Origin: Betaproteobacteria bacterium
GTDB taxonomy: Bacteria > Pseudomonadota > Gammaproteobacteria > Burkholderiales > Casimicrobiaceae
Direction: 5' to 3'
Length of the DNA: 64,000 nt
Assembly (NCBI GenBank): GCA_016717855.1
Contig: JADKEV010000021.1
Location: 51,076-115,075 of the forward strand
A program made the position numbers and the translations under genes. Below, piece after piece: positions 41,980 to 51,053 of the stretch (position 1 is the first letter of the stretch; every line of letters starts with the position of its first letter). The notes under the pieces were generated by a model that saw only the letters and a program-made list of their open reading frames with translations, was not told the origin of the DNA and ran no database searches.

Positions 41980-42119
41980 GTAGGATGGGTGGAGCGCAGC
42001 GATACCCATCGTCCGTTTCGAAGAGATCCGGTCAGAGTCCCGCGGCATCGGGATTGGTGGATCCCGATGCCGCGCAGTCCATTTCGACGATGGGTATCGC
42101 TGCGCTCCACCCATCCTAC
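41980..42119. repeat. Inverted pair of the 31-bp dispersed repeat (copy 4)
   Basis: Units at 41980-42010 and reversed at 42089-42119 with about 78 bases between. The spacer contains its own inverted repeat (GGCATCGGGAT / ATCCCGATGCC) and differs from copies 1 and 3. It lies between aprA and the YkgJ gene. Confidence 0.85.
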
Positions 42120-42136
42120 GGCAGCGGCGAAGCCGG

Positions 42137-44173
42137 TCAGTGCGGCGCCGCCGCCTTGAACAGCTTCGACTTGTCGACCAGGTCCACGTGCTTGCGCTTG
42201 AAGCAGGTCCACTTGTGCGTGGTCTTGTCGTACACCGAGTTGACGAAGCAATGCCAGTTTTCCTCATCGACGAAGTTCTTGTCGGTGCGGTAGTAGAAGC
42301 CCGGGTAGCGGGATTCCTCGCGGAACTGGATGTGCTTCATGTGCGCTTCGGCGGTGATGATCCGGTGATAGTTCTCCCAGGCGCGCAGGAGTTCATGCAA
42401 GTCCTTGGCGCGCATCTTGCCGGCATCCTCCTTGAGCATCTCCAGCTTTTCCTCGGCCACCGCCAGCATCTTGTCGTTGGTGTTGTAGTAGGTCGCCACG
42501 CCGGCCACGTACTCGTCCATGATCTTCTGCAGGCGCATCTGCAGCATCTTGGGGGAGATGTAGTGCGGGTTGATGTCGATGGCTGTCGTGTAGTCCTTGT
42601 GCTCGAGGAACGTGCGCACCGGCTTGTAGATCTCTTCGGCCAGTTGTTCCGGCGCCGTGTCGAGCTCGGGTTTCCAGTCCTTGTTGTCGAGGGCGAACTT
42701 GACCATCGCCTTGGAGGCGAGCCGGCCTTCGGTGTGCGAGCCGGAGGAGAACTTGTGCCCCGAAGCGCCGACGCCGTCGCCGGCGGTGAACAGGCCCTTG
42801 ACGGTGGTCATCGAGCGATAGCCCCAGTTCCAGCCGCGCGGCAGGTGCGCGGGCACGCCGTCGTATTCGCCTTCTTCCGCGGTCGGGGCGCCGAGGTCCT
42901 CGGGGCCGGATACCCATATCCCGCAGCAGCCCGAGTGCGAGCCGAGCAGGTAGGGCTCGGTCGGCATCAGTTCGGAATTCTTCTTTTCCGGCTCGATGTT
43001 CTCGCCGACCCAGATGCCGCACTGGCCGATGCACATGTCGAGGAAGTCTTCCCAGGCTTCGGATTCGAGGTGCTTGACTTCCTTGGGGCTAAGCGACTCG
43101 CGCAGCTTGGCCAGCGCGCTGACGGTGTCCATGTAGATCGGGCCGCGGCCTTCCTTCATCTCCTTGAGCATCAGGTGATTGCGCAGGCAGGAAGCGGGCA
43201 CCGCGGCCTGGCCGTACGGCGGATAGTCGTCGAGCAGCGCCTTGTTCTTGACCATGTAGTCCTCGCCATAGGCGTTGGTCGCCTTGGCCTTGAACAGCAG
43301 GAACCAGGCGCCGACCGGGCCGTAGCCGTCCTTGAAGCGCGCCGGGACGAAGCGGTTTTCCATCATCGTCATCTCGGCGCCGGCCTCGGCGGCCATCGCA
43401 TAAGTCGAGCCGGCATTCCACACCGGATACCAGGCGCGTCCCGAGCCTTCGCCGACCGAGCGCGGCCGGAACAGGTTCACGCAGCCGCCGGCGGCGAGCA
43501 GGATGGCCTTGGCCTTGTACACGTGAATGGTGTTGGTGCGCACCGAGAAGCCGACGGCGCCGGCGATGCGGCTGGGGTCGTTCTTGTCGTTGACCAGCTT
43601 GACGATGAAGATCCGCTCTTCGATGCGGTCCATGCCGAGCGCCTTTTTCGCGGCTTCGGCGACGATGGTCTTGTACGACTCGCCGTTGATCATGATCTGC
43701 CACTTGCCCGAGCGCACCGGCTTGCCGCCGTCCTTGAGCAGCGGCAGTCCTTCCTTGATCGCCTCGGCGCCGTCATGGCGCACGCCGTCGGCGTCGGTCT
43801 TCCAGATCGGCAGCCCCCATTCCTCGAACAGGTGCACCGAGTCGTCGACGTTGCGCCCCAGGTCGTAGGCCAGGTCGTCGCGGGTGATGCCCATCAGGTC
43901 GTTGGAGACCATGCGCGCGTAGTCGGCCGGATCCATGTCCGGGCCGATGTAGGTGTTGATCGCGGAGAGACCCTGGGCGACGGCGCCGGAGCGGTCCATG
44001 GCGGCCTTGTCCACCAGCTTGATCTTCAGGTCCACGCCGGTCTCGGCCTTCGCGGCCTCGGCCCAGCGGGCGATTTCGAACGCGGCGCCGCAGCAGGCCA
44101 TGCCGCCGCCGATCAGGAGGATGTCCAGTTCTTCCTGGATGATCCGGGGATTGCCGAATGTTTCTGCACTCAT
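42137..44173 (-). CDS. aprA: Adenylylsulfate (APS) reductase alpha subunit
   Basis: A 678-residue flavoprotein: FAD fold ELDILLIGGGMACCGAAFEI, substrate-site residues in AAMDRSGAVAQGLSAINTYI, ENRFVPARFKDGYGPVGAWF, GQAAVPASCLRNHLMLKEMK, and FTAGDGVGASGHKFSSGSHT. Length and motifs match AprA. In sulfur oxidisers it runs in the oxidative direction, sulfite + AMP to APS, passing electrons through AprB to Qmo/Hdr. I use the ATG at 44173 (GAGGTGA upstream); a GTG three codons earlier is open. AprB lies just upstream and sat before that. Confidence 0.93.
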   Translation of the reverse strand: MSAETFGNPRIIQEELDILLIGGGMACCGAAFEIARWAEAAKAETGVDLKIKLVDKAAMDRSGAVAQGLSAINTYIGPDMDPADYARMVSNDLMGITRDDLAYDLGRNVDDSVHLFEEWGLPIWKTDADGVRHDGAEAIKEGLPLLKDGGKPVRSGKWQIMINGESYKTIVAEAAKKALGMDRIEERIFIVKLVNDKNDPSRIAGAVGFSVRTNTIHVYKAKAILLAAGGCVNLFRPRSVGEGSGRAWYPVWNAGSTYAMAAEAGAEMTMMENRFVPARFKDGYGPVGAWFLLFKAKATNAYGEDYMVKNKALLDDYPPYGQAAVPASCLRNHLMLKEMKEGRGPIYMDTVSALAKLRESLSPKEVKHLESEAWEDFLDMCIGQCGIWVGENIEPEKKNSELMPTEPYLLGSHSGCCGIWVSGPEDLGAPTAEEGEYDGVPAHLPRGWNWGYRSMTTVKGLFTAGDGVGASGHKFSSGSHTEGRLASKAMVKFALDNKDWKPELDTAPEQLAEEIYKPVRTFLEHKDYTTAIDINPHYISPKMLQMRLQKIMDEYVAGVATYYNTNDKMLAVAEEKLEMLKEDAGKMRAKDLHELLRAWENYHRIITAEAHMKHIQFREESRYPGFYYRTDKNFVDEENWHCFVNSVYDKTTHKWTCFKRKHVDLVDKSKLFKAAAPH

Positions 44174-44237
44174 TGCTTTCACCTCTGTTCTGAAGTTGTA
44201 CCGGCTGTACGCCGGAGTCGGTCGTGTTCGCCAAGCC

Positions 44238-44714
44238 TTACTTGCGGCGGATCAGCTCTTCGGGCTTGCCGGCGCGGAAGCCACCCATCATGGAACTCGT
44301 GAACGTTCCCGTCCTGGCGATATCGGCCATCTTCGGCATCGGCTTGTTGCCAAAGGCATCGATGGAACCCTCCGAGGTGGTGCGGGTCGGGAACTTGAAG
44401 CGCTTCAGCGTCCCGTTCCTGAACTTGATCGTCCACATGATCGAGTCCGAGCCGCGCAGCGGCTGCACCGAGCCGCCCAGCGGCACGATGTCGGCGTAGT
44501 GCCGCACCTCGATCGCGTTCTGCGGGCAGATCTTCACGCAGGAATAGCACTCCCAGCACTGCTCAGGCTCCTGGTTCCAGGCCTTCATCGCATGGCCGGT
44601 CACCGAGCCGTCCCGGTCGAGCGCCATCAGGTCATGCGGGCAGATGTACATGCACGCGGTTTTGTCCTGCCCTTTGCAGCCATCACACTTATCGGTACGT
44701 ACGAATGTTGGCAT
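44238..44714 (-). CDS. aprB: APS reductase beta subunit (ferredoxin-like)
   Basis: A 158-residue iron-sulfur protein with two [4Fe-4S] motifs: CDGCKGQDKTACMYICPHD near residue 10 and CWECYSCVKICPQNAIEVR near 53, then the AprB tail that wraps AprA (MWTIKFRNGTLKRFKFPTRT). It takes electrons from the AprA flavin. Two ATGs are close together; the second (44714) is right because GGAGG lies 7 bases upstream of it and abuts the first. It precedes aprA by 64 bases. Confidence 0.93.
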   Translation of the reverse strand: MPTFVRTDKCDGCKGQDKTACMYICPHDLMALDRDGSVTGHAMKAWNQEPEQCWECYSCVKICPQNAIEVRHYADIVPLGGSVQPLRGSDSIMWTIKFRNGTLKRFKFPTRTTSEGSIDAFGNKPMPKMADIARTGTFTSSMMGGFRAGKPEELIRRK

Positions 44715-44818
44715 CGTCATCCTCCATCAGAAAGTAAATCATAGTATCCAGCACGGCATTGGCACAGCAAATTCAGTATCACGGGCGTAGCGCCGGTCGT
44801 CCTGTCCGCGGCGTTCCG

Positions 44819-45991
44819 CTAGGCGTCCAGGCCCGCATAGTATTCACGCAGTATGGCCAGCACTTCCGGCCGGCTGAATTCGACCGGCACGTCGGCGCCC
44901 GCGGCAAGCCACTTTCGCAATTGGGTTCCCGACACCTGCAGGCGATCCGCGTCGCCGTGCGGGCAGGTGCGGCCGGACGCCATGCCGCCGCATTGGTAGC
45001 ACCAGAACGTCAGGTCGAGCTTGAGCGGCTGGGTTTCGAGCGCGCCCTTGGGCAGGTGATCGAATATGTGATGGGCGTCGAACGGACCGTAGTAGCTGCC
45101 GACGCCTGCGTGGTCGCGGCCGACGATCTGGTGCGAGCAGCCGTAGTTTTGCCGGAACAGCGCGTGCAGCAGCGCCTCGCGCGGCCCGCCGTAGCGCATG
45201 TCGAGCGGGTAGCCGGCCTGCACCACCGTGCCCTCGACGAAATACCGTTCCGCCAGCGCCGAAATCGCCCTGGTCCGCACCTCCGCGGGGATATCGCCCG
45301 GCTTCAGCGCGCCCAGCAGCGAGTGCACCAGCACGCCGTCGCACACCTCGATCGCGACCTTGGCCAGGTATTCGTGCGAGCGGTGCATGGGGTTGCGCGT
45401 CTGGAACGCGGCGATCTTCGACCAGCCGAGGGACGTGAACAGCGCGCGTGTCTGGGCCGGGGTCATGAACAGCGCCCCGTACTTCTCGGGAAAGCCGCCC
45501 ATCGAGAGCACCTTGATCGGGCCGGCGAGATTCACGTCGGCCTGTTCCATCACCATCCGGACGCCCGGATGCTGGCGGTCCGTGGTCTTGAACACGGTGG
45601 CGCACTCGTGCATCTTGTCGATCGCGTACTTCTCGGTGACCTTCATCGTCGCCAGGAATTCGCCGCTGTCCGGATCGACCAGTGCGATGTCCTCGCCGAT
45701 CCTGGCCCGGTCCGCGGTCGACGGGTCGACGGATAGCGTGATGGGGATCGGCCAGAACAGGCCATTGGCCAGGCGCATGCCGTCGCATACGCCCTCCCAG
45801 TCGGCGCGGGACATGAATCCCTCGAGCGGCGTGAAGCCGCCGATGCCGAGCATGATGATGTCGCCCTTTTCGCGCGAGGTCACCGGGACCTGGGGCAATG
45901 TCGCCGCGCGGGCGCGCTCCTCCGCCAGTGGCCGCCCTTCGAGAAGAAGCGGAAACAGGTCGCCGCCGCCATGCGGGTTTACCAGGGGCAT
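44819..45991 (-). CDS. sat: ATP sulfurylase (dissimilatory type)
   Basis: A 390-residue ATP sulfurylase: IAAFQTRNPMHRSHEYLAKV (the QxRNPxHxxHE active site) near residue 190, IVGRDHAGVGSYYGPFDAHH (GRDHAGVG) near 285, WCYQCGGMASGRTCPHG and SGTQLRKWLAAGADVP at the end. In sulfur oxidisers it converts APS + pyrophosphate to ATP + sulfate, giving substrate-level ATP after AprBA. It lies between soeC and aprB on the same strand. Start 45991 (MPLVNPHGGG) has GGAGATG upstream. An imperfect FNR-like box, TTGATCCATGACAA, lies at 46078-46091. Confidence 0.93.
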   Translation of the reverse strand: MPLVNPHGGGDLFPLLLEGRPLAEERARAATLPQVPVTSREKGDIIMLGIGGFTPLEGFMSRADWEGVCDGMRLANGLFWPIPITLSVDPSTADRARIGEDIALVDPDSGEFLATMKVTEKYAIDKMHECATVFKTTDRQHPGVRMVMEQADVNLAGPIKVLSMGGFPEKYGALFMTPAQTRALFTSLGWSKIAAFQTRNPMHRSHEYLAKVAIEVCDGVLVHSLLGALKPGDIPAEVRTRAISALAERYFVEGTVVQAGYPLDMRYGGPREALLHALFRQNYGCSHQIVGRDHAGVGSYYGPFDAHHIFDHLPKGALETQPLKLDLTFWCYQCGGMASGRTCPHGDADRLQVSGTQLRKWLAAGADVPVEFSRPEVLAILREYYAGLDA

Positions 45992-46101
45992 GATGAATGC
46001 ATCTCCTTCGTGTGGCGACGCTCGCGCAACCCCGGCGCGCCTTTGCCTGAGCCTATTGAAATCGCTGCCGCGCGTTGTTGATCCATGACAACAATCACTC
46101 C

Positions 46102-47082
46102 TTAAGCGATGGCCTGATAGTAGAGATTCTGCGGATGATTGGCCTCCGCGAAAAAATACCACCGCTCCGCGAGCAAACCAGCGTACTGGATGGCGAAGGC
46201 GAGCAGCGCAATGGCAGGGGCCGGCCCGGGCATGGCCGCCGCCAGCAGCGGGATCGGGGCGGCGAACACCGCAACGAGGAACAGCCACTTGATCGAGCGC
46301 AGGAAGAGGCGCGTCCGGCCGTGGAAGAACTCGCGCGTGTTGAACGTGCCGCCGGTGGACCCGTGCGACGTCTGCACGATCCGTGGGTGCTTGATGCCGA
46401 TCGCGGTCTGCAGCGTCGAACGCGGCTTGAGGCGCGCATTGCGCAGCAGCGACGCACCGCGGCTGACGAACGCGGCTGCGGTGAGGATGATGGCCCAGGT
46501 GGCGAAGAACCGGCTCAGGCCCGAGCCGGCCAAGGCGGCGAAGGCGGTGGCCAGCGTGAAGCCGGAACTGCCTCCGAGCAGGATGTAGTTGAGCACCGTC
46601 AGCGGGCTGTGCCATTCGCGCAGGAACGGCAGGCAGGCGTAGATCATCGCCGTGCAGAGGAACAGCAGGAACGCCAGCACCGTCCCCAGCAGGCCGAGGA
46701 CGAGCGTCGCGTCGATGGCGATGCCGGCGGGCAGCGTGGCGGCGACGGGCTTCCAGCCGAACCAGTGGGCGACGCCGTACAGGAACACCAGCGCCATGAA
46801 TGCCGGCAGCACGATCGTCTCGCGCGAAAGCCAGGACGTGCGCCACTGCGCCGCGGAGCGCCAGGCCCGTTCCGGCCGGCCCAGATGAAAGAAGGAGGCG
46901 CCCAGGCCCGCGGCAAGGAGGGCCAGCGCCGTCAGGCTGCCGCTGGCGTAGAAGCTCCGGCTGTCCTGCTGCGGCAGCAGGTCGAACAGCGCGTAGGACT
47001 GCGCGGTGAACAGCGCCAGGAACAGGCCCTGGCCGGCGCCCAGCAGCGTGGTGAGGAGGATGACGGAGAACGCCGGATTCAT
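46102..47082 (-). CDS. soeC: Sulfite dehydrogenase membrane anchor (DmsC/NrfD-like)
   Basis: A 326-residue DmsC-type anchor with eight or so transmembrane helices. Typical pieces: FSVILLTTLLGAGQGLFLAL at the start, GASFFHLGRPERAWRSAAQW (the conserved HLGrP.rawra) near residue 65, SWLSRETIVLPAFMALVFLY near 83. It binds quinone and returns electrons from SoeAB to the membrane. It is separated from soeB by 12 bases. The last 60 residues are hydrophobic and normal in length for the family. Confidence 0.9.
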   Translation of the reverse strand: MNPAFSVILLTTLLGAGQGLFLALFTAQSYALFDLLPQQDSRSFYASGSLTALALLAAGLGASFFHLGRPERAWRSAAQWRTSWLSRETIVLPAFMALVFLYGVAHWFGWKPVAATLPAGIAIDATLVLGLLGTVLAFLLFLCTAMIYACLPFLREWHSPLTVLNYILLGGSSGFTLATAFAALAGSGLSRFFATWAIILTAAAFVSRGASLLRNARLKPRSTLQTAIGIKHPRIVQTSHGSTGGTFNTREFFHGRTRLFLRSIKWLFLVAVFAAPIPLLAAAMPGPAPAIALLAFAIQYAGLLAERWYFFAEANHPQNLYYQAIA

Positions 47083-47094
47083 GGTCGGTCGGGG

Positions 47095-47826
47095 CTACCA
47101 GGAAGTGACGTCGTCGAGGGACGGTTCGGTCTTCGCCGGCTTGGGCAGCAGCCCGTCGATCTTGAGCGGATTGTCGGCGCGTTCGAGTTCGTCGGCATGG
47201 ACGTGGCGCTGCGTCTTGCGCCGCGGCAGGTAATGGTTGGCCGGGTGCGTGCCCCATTCGGGCATCAGCGCATAGCCGGCGTTGTCGCGAATCGCCTGCG
47301 ATACCGCGGAGTCCGGATCGTGGATGTCGCCGAACAGGCGCGCGCTGGTCGGGCAGGCGAGCACGCAGGCGGGCTTGCGCTCGCGCTCGGGCAGGGCAGG
47401 GTCGTAGATCCGGTCGACGCACAGCGTGCACTTGGTCATCACCTTGCGGCTCTCGTCGATCTCGCGCGCGCCGTACGGGCAGGCCCAGGCGCAGTACTTG
47501 CAGCCGATGCACTTGTCGTAGTCCACCAGCACGATGCCGTCCTCGGCGCGCTTGTACGACGCGCCGGTCGGGCACACCGGCACGCAGGGCGGGTCTTCGC
47601 AGTGCAGGCAGGACTTCGGGAAATGCACGGTCTGGGTGTTGGGAAACTCGCCCACTTCGAACGACTGCACGCGGTTGAAGAAAGTGCCCGTGGGGTCGCC
47701 ATCGTAGGGGTTGAAATCCGCCAGCGGACCGGCCGCACCGGAAGTGTTCCATTGCTTGCAACTGGTCACGCAGGCATGGCAGCCGACGCAGACGTTGAGG
47801 TCGATCACCAGCGCCAGCTGCGTCAT
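47095..47826 (-). CDS. soeB: Sulfite dehydrogenase iron-sulfur subunit
   Basis: A 243-residue four-cluster ferredoxin of the DmsB/SoeB type: CVGCHACVTSCKQWN near residue 12, CLHCEDPPCVPVCPTGA near 70, CIGCKYCAWACPYGARE near 100, CTLCVDRI near 125 and ACVLACPTSARLFGD near 145. It passes electrons from SoeA to SoeC and faces the cytoplasm, as there is no Tat signal on SoeA. Its ATG overlaps the soeA stop (ATGA). The C-terminal tail extends past the last cluster. Confidence 0.92.
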   Translation of the reverse strand: MTQLALVIDLNVCVGCHACVTSCKQWNTSGAAGPLADFNPYDGDPTGTFFNRVQSFEVGEFPNTQTVHFPKSCLHCEDPPCVPVCPTGASYKRAEDGIVLVDYDKCIGCKYCAWACPYGAREIDESRKVMTKCTLCVDRIYDPALPERERKPACVLACPTSARLFGDIHDPDSAVSQAIRDNAGYALMPEWGTHPANHYLPRRKTQRHVHADELERADNPLKIDGLLPKPAKTEPSLDDVTSW

Positions 47827-50693
47827 CGCGCCTTCCCCGTGCCGGCGAAAAATGCGATCCATGACGGCCGCTTGGTCCGGGTACCGGGCGCGGCGGGCAG
47901 CGGGGAAAATTGCGGCGAGGTCTCCTTCGGTTCGTCCGCCGCGGCCTTGTAAATGCGCACGCGCACGTCGTACCACGCCGCCTGGCCGGTGATGGGATCG
48001 GAATTGGGCACGCGCGGGCCGCCGCCCTTGCCCGGCAGTTCGTCGGCGATCAGGTGATTGAGCAGGAAGCCCTGGCGCGACTCGTTGGCGCCCGGGCCCA
48101 GGTTCCACGCCCCGGAGATCTTGCCGATCGCGTTCCACGTCCAGACCGTGCCCGGCTCCACGGCTTCGGAATAGCTGCACAGGCAGCGCACTTTGCCCCA
48201 CGGCGACTCGACCCACATCCAGCCGCCATCCTCGATGCCGTGGCTGCGCGCGAGCAGGGGATTGACGAACAGGTGGTTGTGGCCGTGGATCTGGCGCAGC
48301 CAGGCGTTCTGCGAGTCCCACGAGTGGTACATCGCCATCGGCCGCTGCGTCACCGCGTTGAGCGGGTACTTCACCGTGTCGACCTGCTGCGACTCGAGCG
48401 GCTCGTAGTAGAACGGCAGCGGATCGAAGTACGTCTCGATGCCTTTGCGCAGATGCTCCGGCGGCTTGCGCGAATTGCCCTTGCCTTGCGCGGCGAGGCG
48501 GAACTTCTGCAGCACCTCGGAATACAGGTGGATCAGGATCGGCTCGGCGTAGCGCTGGATGCGGTTGCGCTGCGACCACTCGAGGTAGCCCTTGTTCCAG
48601 TTGCGCATGTACTGGTACGACGGCGGCAGCTTGTAGTGGTAGACGCAGTTGTTCTTCGCGTACATCTCCCACTGCCGCGGGTTCGGTTCGCCGCGCATGA
48701 ACTTCTCGCCGCCCTTGCCGCGCCAGCCGGCGAGGAAGCCGATGCCGGACCCGGGCTCGGTTTCGTAGTTGACGATGAAGTCCGGATAGTCGCGGAACTT
48801 GCGGCTGCCGTCGGGCCGCACGAAGGCGGGCAGGCGCAGCCGGCCGGCCAGTTCGATCAGCACTTCCTGGAATGGCCGGCATTCGCCCAGCGGCGGCACC
48901 ACCGGAATGCGCACCGCATCCACCGGGCCGTCGAACTCGGAGATCGGCCGGTCCAGCATCGACATCACGTCGTGGCGCTCGAGATAAGTCGTGTCCGGCA
49001 GCACGAGGTCGGCATAGGCGGTCATCTCCGACTGGAAGGCGTCGCAGACGACGATGAACGGGATCTTGTACTCGCCGTCCGCGCCCCGGTCGTTGAGCAT
49101 CTTGCGCACTTCCACGGTGTTCATCGTGGAATTCCACGCCATGTTGGCCATGAAGATCATCAAGGTGTCGATCGGGTACGGGTCGCCCCGCCACGCGTTG
49201 GTGATCACGTTGTGCATCAGGCCGTGCACCGACAGCGGGTATTCCCACGAGAACGCCTTGTCGATGCGCACCGGCTTGCCGTCGTCGTCGACGAACAGGT
49301 CGTCGGGCTCGCCCGGCCAGCCCAGCGCCAAGCCGTCGAGCGGTGAGTTGGGCATGATCGCGAGCGGGGTGTTCGGCGTCTTCGCGCACGGCGGGATGGG
49401 CCGCGGGAAGGGGGCCTTGTGGCGGAAGCCGCCGGGCCGGTCGATGGTCCCCAGCAGCGTCATCAGGATGGCCAGCGCGCGGATCGTCTGGAAGCCATTG
49501 GAGTGCGCGGCCAGCCCGCGCATCGCGTGGAACGCCACGGGATTGCCGGTGACGGTGTCGTGCTCCTTGCCCCAGACGTCGGTCCAGGCAATCGGCAGCT
49601 CGATCTTCTGGTCGCGCGCGGTCACGCCCATTTCGTGCGCCAGCCGGCGGATGGTGTCGGCGGCGATGCCGGTGATGCCCGCGGCCCACTCCGGCGTGTA
49701 GTCCTCGACCCGTTCCTTGAGCAACTGGAAGCCGGGCTTGACCAGCGTGCCGTCGGAGAGCTTGAACTCTCCGAACAGGAACGGATCGGCGCCTTCGGTG
49801 TGCGTGACTACCGGCCGGTTGGTCGCGCGGTCCCACCAGAGCTTGTTCTGCGGGTCGAAGCAGCCTTCTTCCTCGGGCACTTCGGTGCGCACGAACATGC
49901 CGAACTCGCTGTTGCTATCGTCCATGTTCACCAGCTGGCCGGAGTTGGTGTAACGCACCAGGAATTCGCGGTCGTACAGCCCCAGCGCGATGATCTCGTG
50001 GATCAGCGCCAGCAGCAGCGCGCCGTCGGTGCCCGGCTTGATCGGCACCCATTCGTCGGCGATCGCCGAATAGCCGGTGCGGATCGGGTTGACCGAAATG
50101 AAGCGCCCGCCGTCGCGCTTGAATTTCGCGATGGCGATCTTCAGCGGGTTGGAGTGATGGTCCTCGGCCGTGCCGATCATCACGAACAGCTTCGCCCGGT
50201 CCAGGTCCGGGCCGCCGAACTCCCAGAACGAGCCGCCTATCGTGTAGATCATCCCGGCGGCCATGTTCACCGAACAGAAGCCGCCGTGGGCCGCGTAGTT
50301 CGGCGTGCCGAACTGCCGGGCGAACAGGCCGGTCAGCGCCTGCATCTGGTCGCGGCCGGTGAAGAGCGCGAACTTCTTCGGGTCGGTGGCGCGGATTTTC
50401 GCGAGGCGCTCCGCGAGGGTCGCCAGCGCCTCGTCCCAGCTCACCTCGACGAACTGCCCCGCGCCGCGTTCGCTGCCCGGCTTGCGCATCAGGGGTTTGG
50501 TCAGCCGCGCCGGCGAGTACTGCTTCATGATCCCCGAGGAGCCCTTGGCGCAGAGGACGCCCTGGTTCAGCGGATGGTCCGGGTTCCCCTCGATGTAGCG
50601 CACTTCGCCGTTGCGCAGATGGACCCGGATCCCGCAGCGGCAGGCGCACATGTAGCACGTCGTATTGCGTGTCTCGGTGACTGCGTCCGCCAT
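47823..50693 (-). CDS. soeA: Sulfite dehydrogenase molybdopterin subunit
   Basis: A 956-residue Mo-bisPGD oxidoreductase. [4Fe-4S] ligands in TCYMCACRCGIRVHL and GVLCAKGSSG at the N-terminus; FALFTGRDQMQALTGLFARQ; TIGGSFWEFGGPDLDRAKLF; WYDVRVRIYKAA at the end. No Tat signal, which together with SoeB/C points to the cytoplasmic SoeABC sulfite dehydrogenase of sulfur oxidisers rather than a PhsA/PsrA-type periplasmic enzyme. It oxidises sulfite directly to sulfate, an alternative to the APS route encoded downstream. The start at 50693 begins MADAVTE; a TTG at 50732 is also open. Confidence 0.9.
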   Translation of the reverse strand: MADAVTETRNTTCYMCACRCGIRVHLRNGEVRYIEGNPDHPLNQGVLCAKGSSGIMKQYSPARLTKPLMRKPGSERGAGQFVEVSWDEALATLAERLAKIRATDPKKFALFTGRDQMQALTGLFARQFGTPNYAAHGGFCSVNMAAGMIYTIGGSFWEFGGPDLDRAKLFVMIGTAEDHHSNPLKIAIAKFKRDGGRFISVNPIRTGYSAIADEWVPIKPGTDGALLLALIHEIIALGLYDREFLVRYTNSGQLVNMDDSNSEFGMFVRTEVPEEEGCFDPQNKLWWDRATNRPVVTHTEGADPFLFGEFKLSDGTLVKPGFQLLKERVEDYTPEWAAGITGIAADTIRRLAHEMGVTARDQKIELPIAWTDVWGKEHDTVTGNPVAFHAMRGLAAHSNGFQTIRALAILMTLLGTIDRPGGFRHKAPFPRPIPPCAKTPNTPLAIMPNSPLDGLALGWPGEPDDLFVDDDGKPVRIDKAFSWEYPLSVHGLMHNVITNAWRGDPYPIDTLMIFMANMAWNSTMNTVEVRKMLNDRGADGEYKIPFIVVCDAFQSEMTAYADLVLPDTTYLERHDVMSMLDRPISEFDGPVDAVRIPVVPPLGECRPFQEVLIELAGRLRLPAFVRPDGSRKFRDYPDFIVNYETEPGSGIGFLAGWRGKGGEKFMRGEPNPRQWEMYAKNNCVYHYKLPPSYQYMRNWNKGYLEWSQRNRIQRYAEPILIHLYSEVLQKFRLAAQGKGNSRKPPEHLRKGIETYFDPLPFYYEPLESQQVDTVKYPLNAVTQRPMAMYHSWDSQNAWLRQIHGHNHLFVNPLLARSHGIEDGGWMWVESPWGKVRCLCSYSEAVEPGTVWTWNAIGKISGAWNLGPGANESRQGFLLNHLIADELPGKGGGPRVPNSDPITGQAAWYDVRVRIYKAAADEPKETSPQFSPLPAAPGTRTKRPSWIAFFAGTGKAR

Positions 50694-50841
50694 TGGAGCG
50701 CGCGTCGGATCATGCAGCGGTGTGGTTCGCAAGTTGGTCTGGTCCGGACGGTCATGTTATGGGAGGGCGAACACGCCCCGCCCCTGGAATCTTTCCGTTC
50801 CAGATCTGCAGCCATTAGGCTGAATTCGGCCGGTGCAGTCT

Positions 50842-50880
50842 ATCACCGGTACGGGTGATGGCTGCATAACCCATATGGGT
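50842..50880. promoter_or_regulatory. Two inverted repeats between soeA and the sensor kinase
   Basis: ATCACC-N6-GGTGAT at 50842-50859 and ACCCATATGGGT at 50869-50880 stand in the 360-base gap between the divergent soeA and kinase genes. The second, flanked by TA on both sides, contains TACCCAT-like heptamers similar to NarL sites. They are good candidates for the operator of the response regulator encoded nearby. The remaining sequence of 50694-51053 has no gene. Confidence 0.5.
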
Positions 50881-51053
50881 AATGGGGCCAAACCGGACCA
50901 GGCGCACGGCGGCGTCTGGCCGCGCCCTTGCGCCCAGGACCCATAAGAACCAGAATGTTATTCTTTGCAGTCCGTGGCTGAGGGGATTGCAGCCCGTCCG
51001 GTGTTGCCTGGGCGATTCCGGGATTTCAAGATTCTTTCTTGTTTGGACACTCA

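Noticed and set aside
41980..42119. Repeat pair considered as a CRISPR fragment
   Set aside because: Units are inverted, not direct, only two per site, and dispersed over the window.
42140..44302. A plus-strand frame of 720 codons opposite aprA
   Set aside because: AprA motifs on the minus strand are unambiguous; this is a shadow.
46078..46091. TTGATCCATGACAA upstream of sat as a second FNR box
   Set aside because: One half is mismatched (GACAA for ATCAA). Kept only as a note in the sat entry.
46075..47952. A plus-strand frame of 625 codons opposite soeC/soeB
   Set aside because: Composition is typical of a GC shadow (Arg, Gln, Gly, Glu) and it covers two conserved minus-strand genes.
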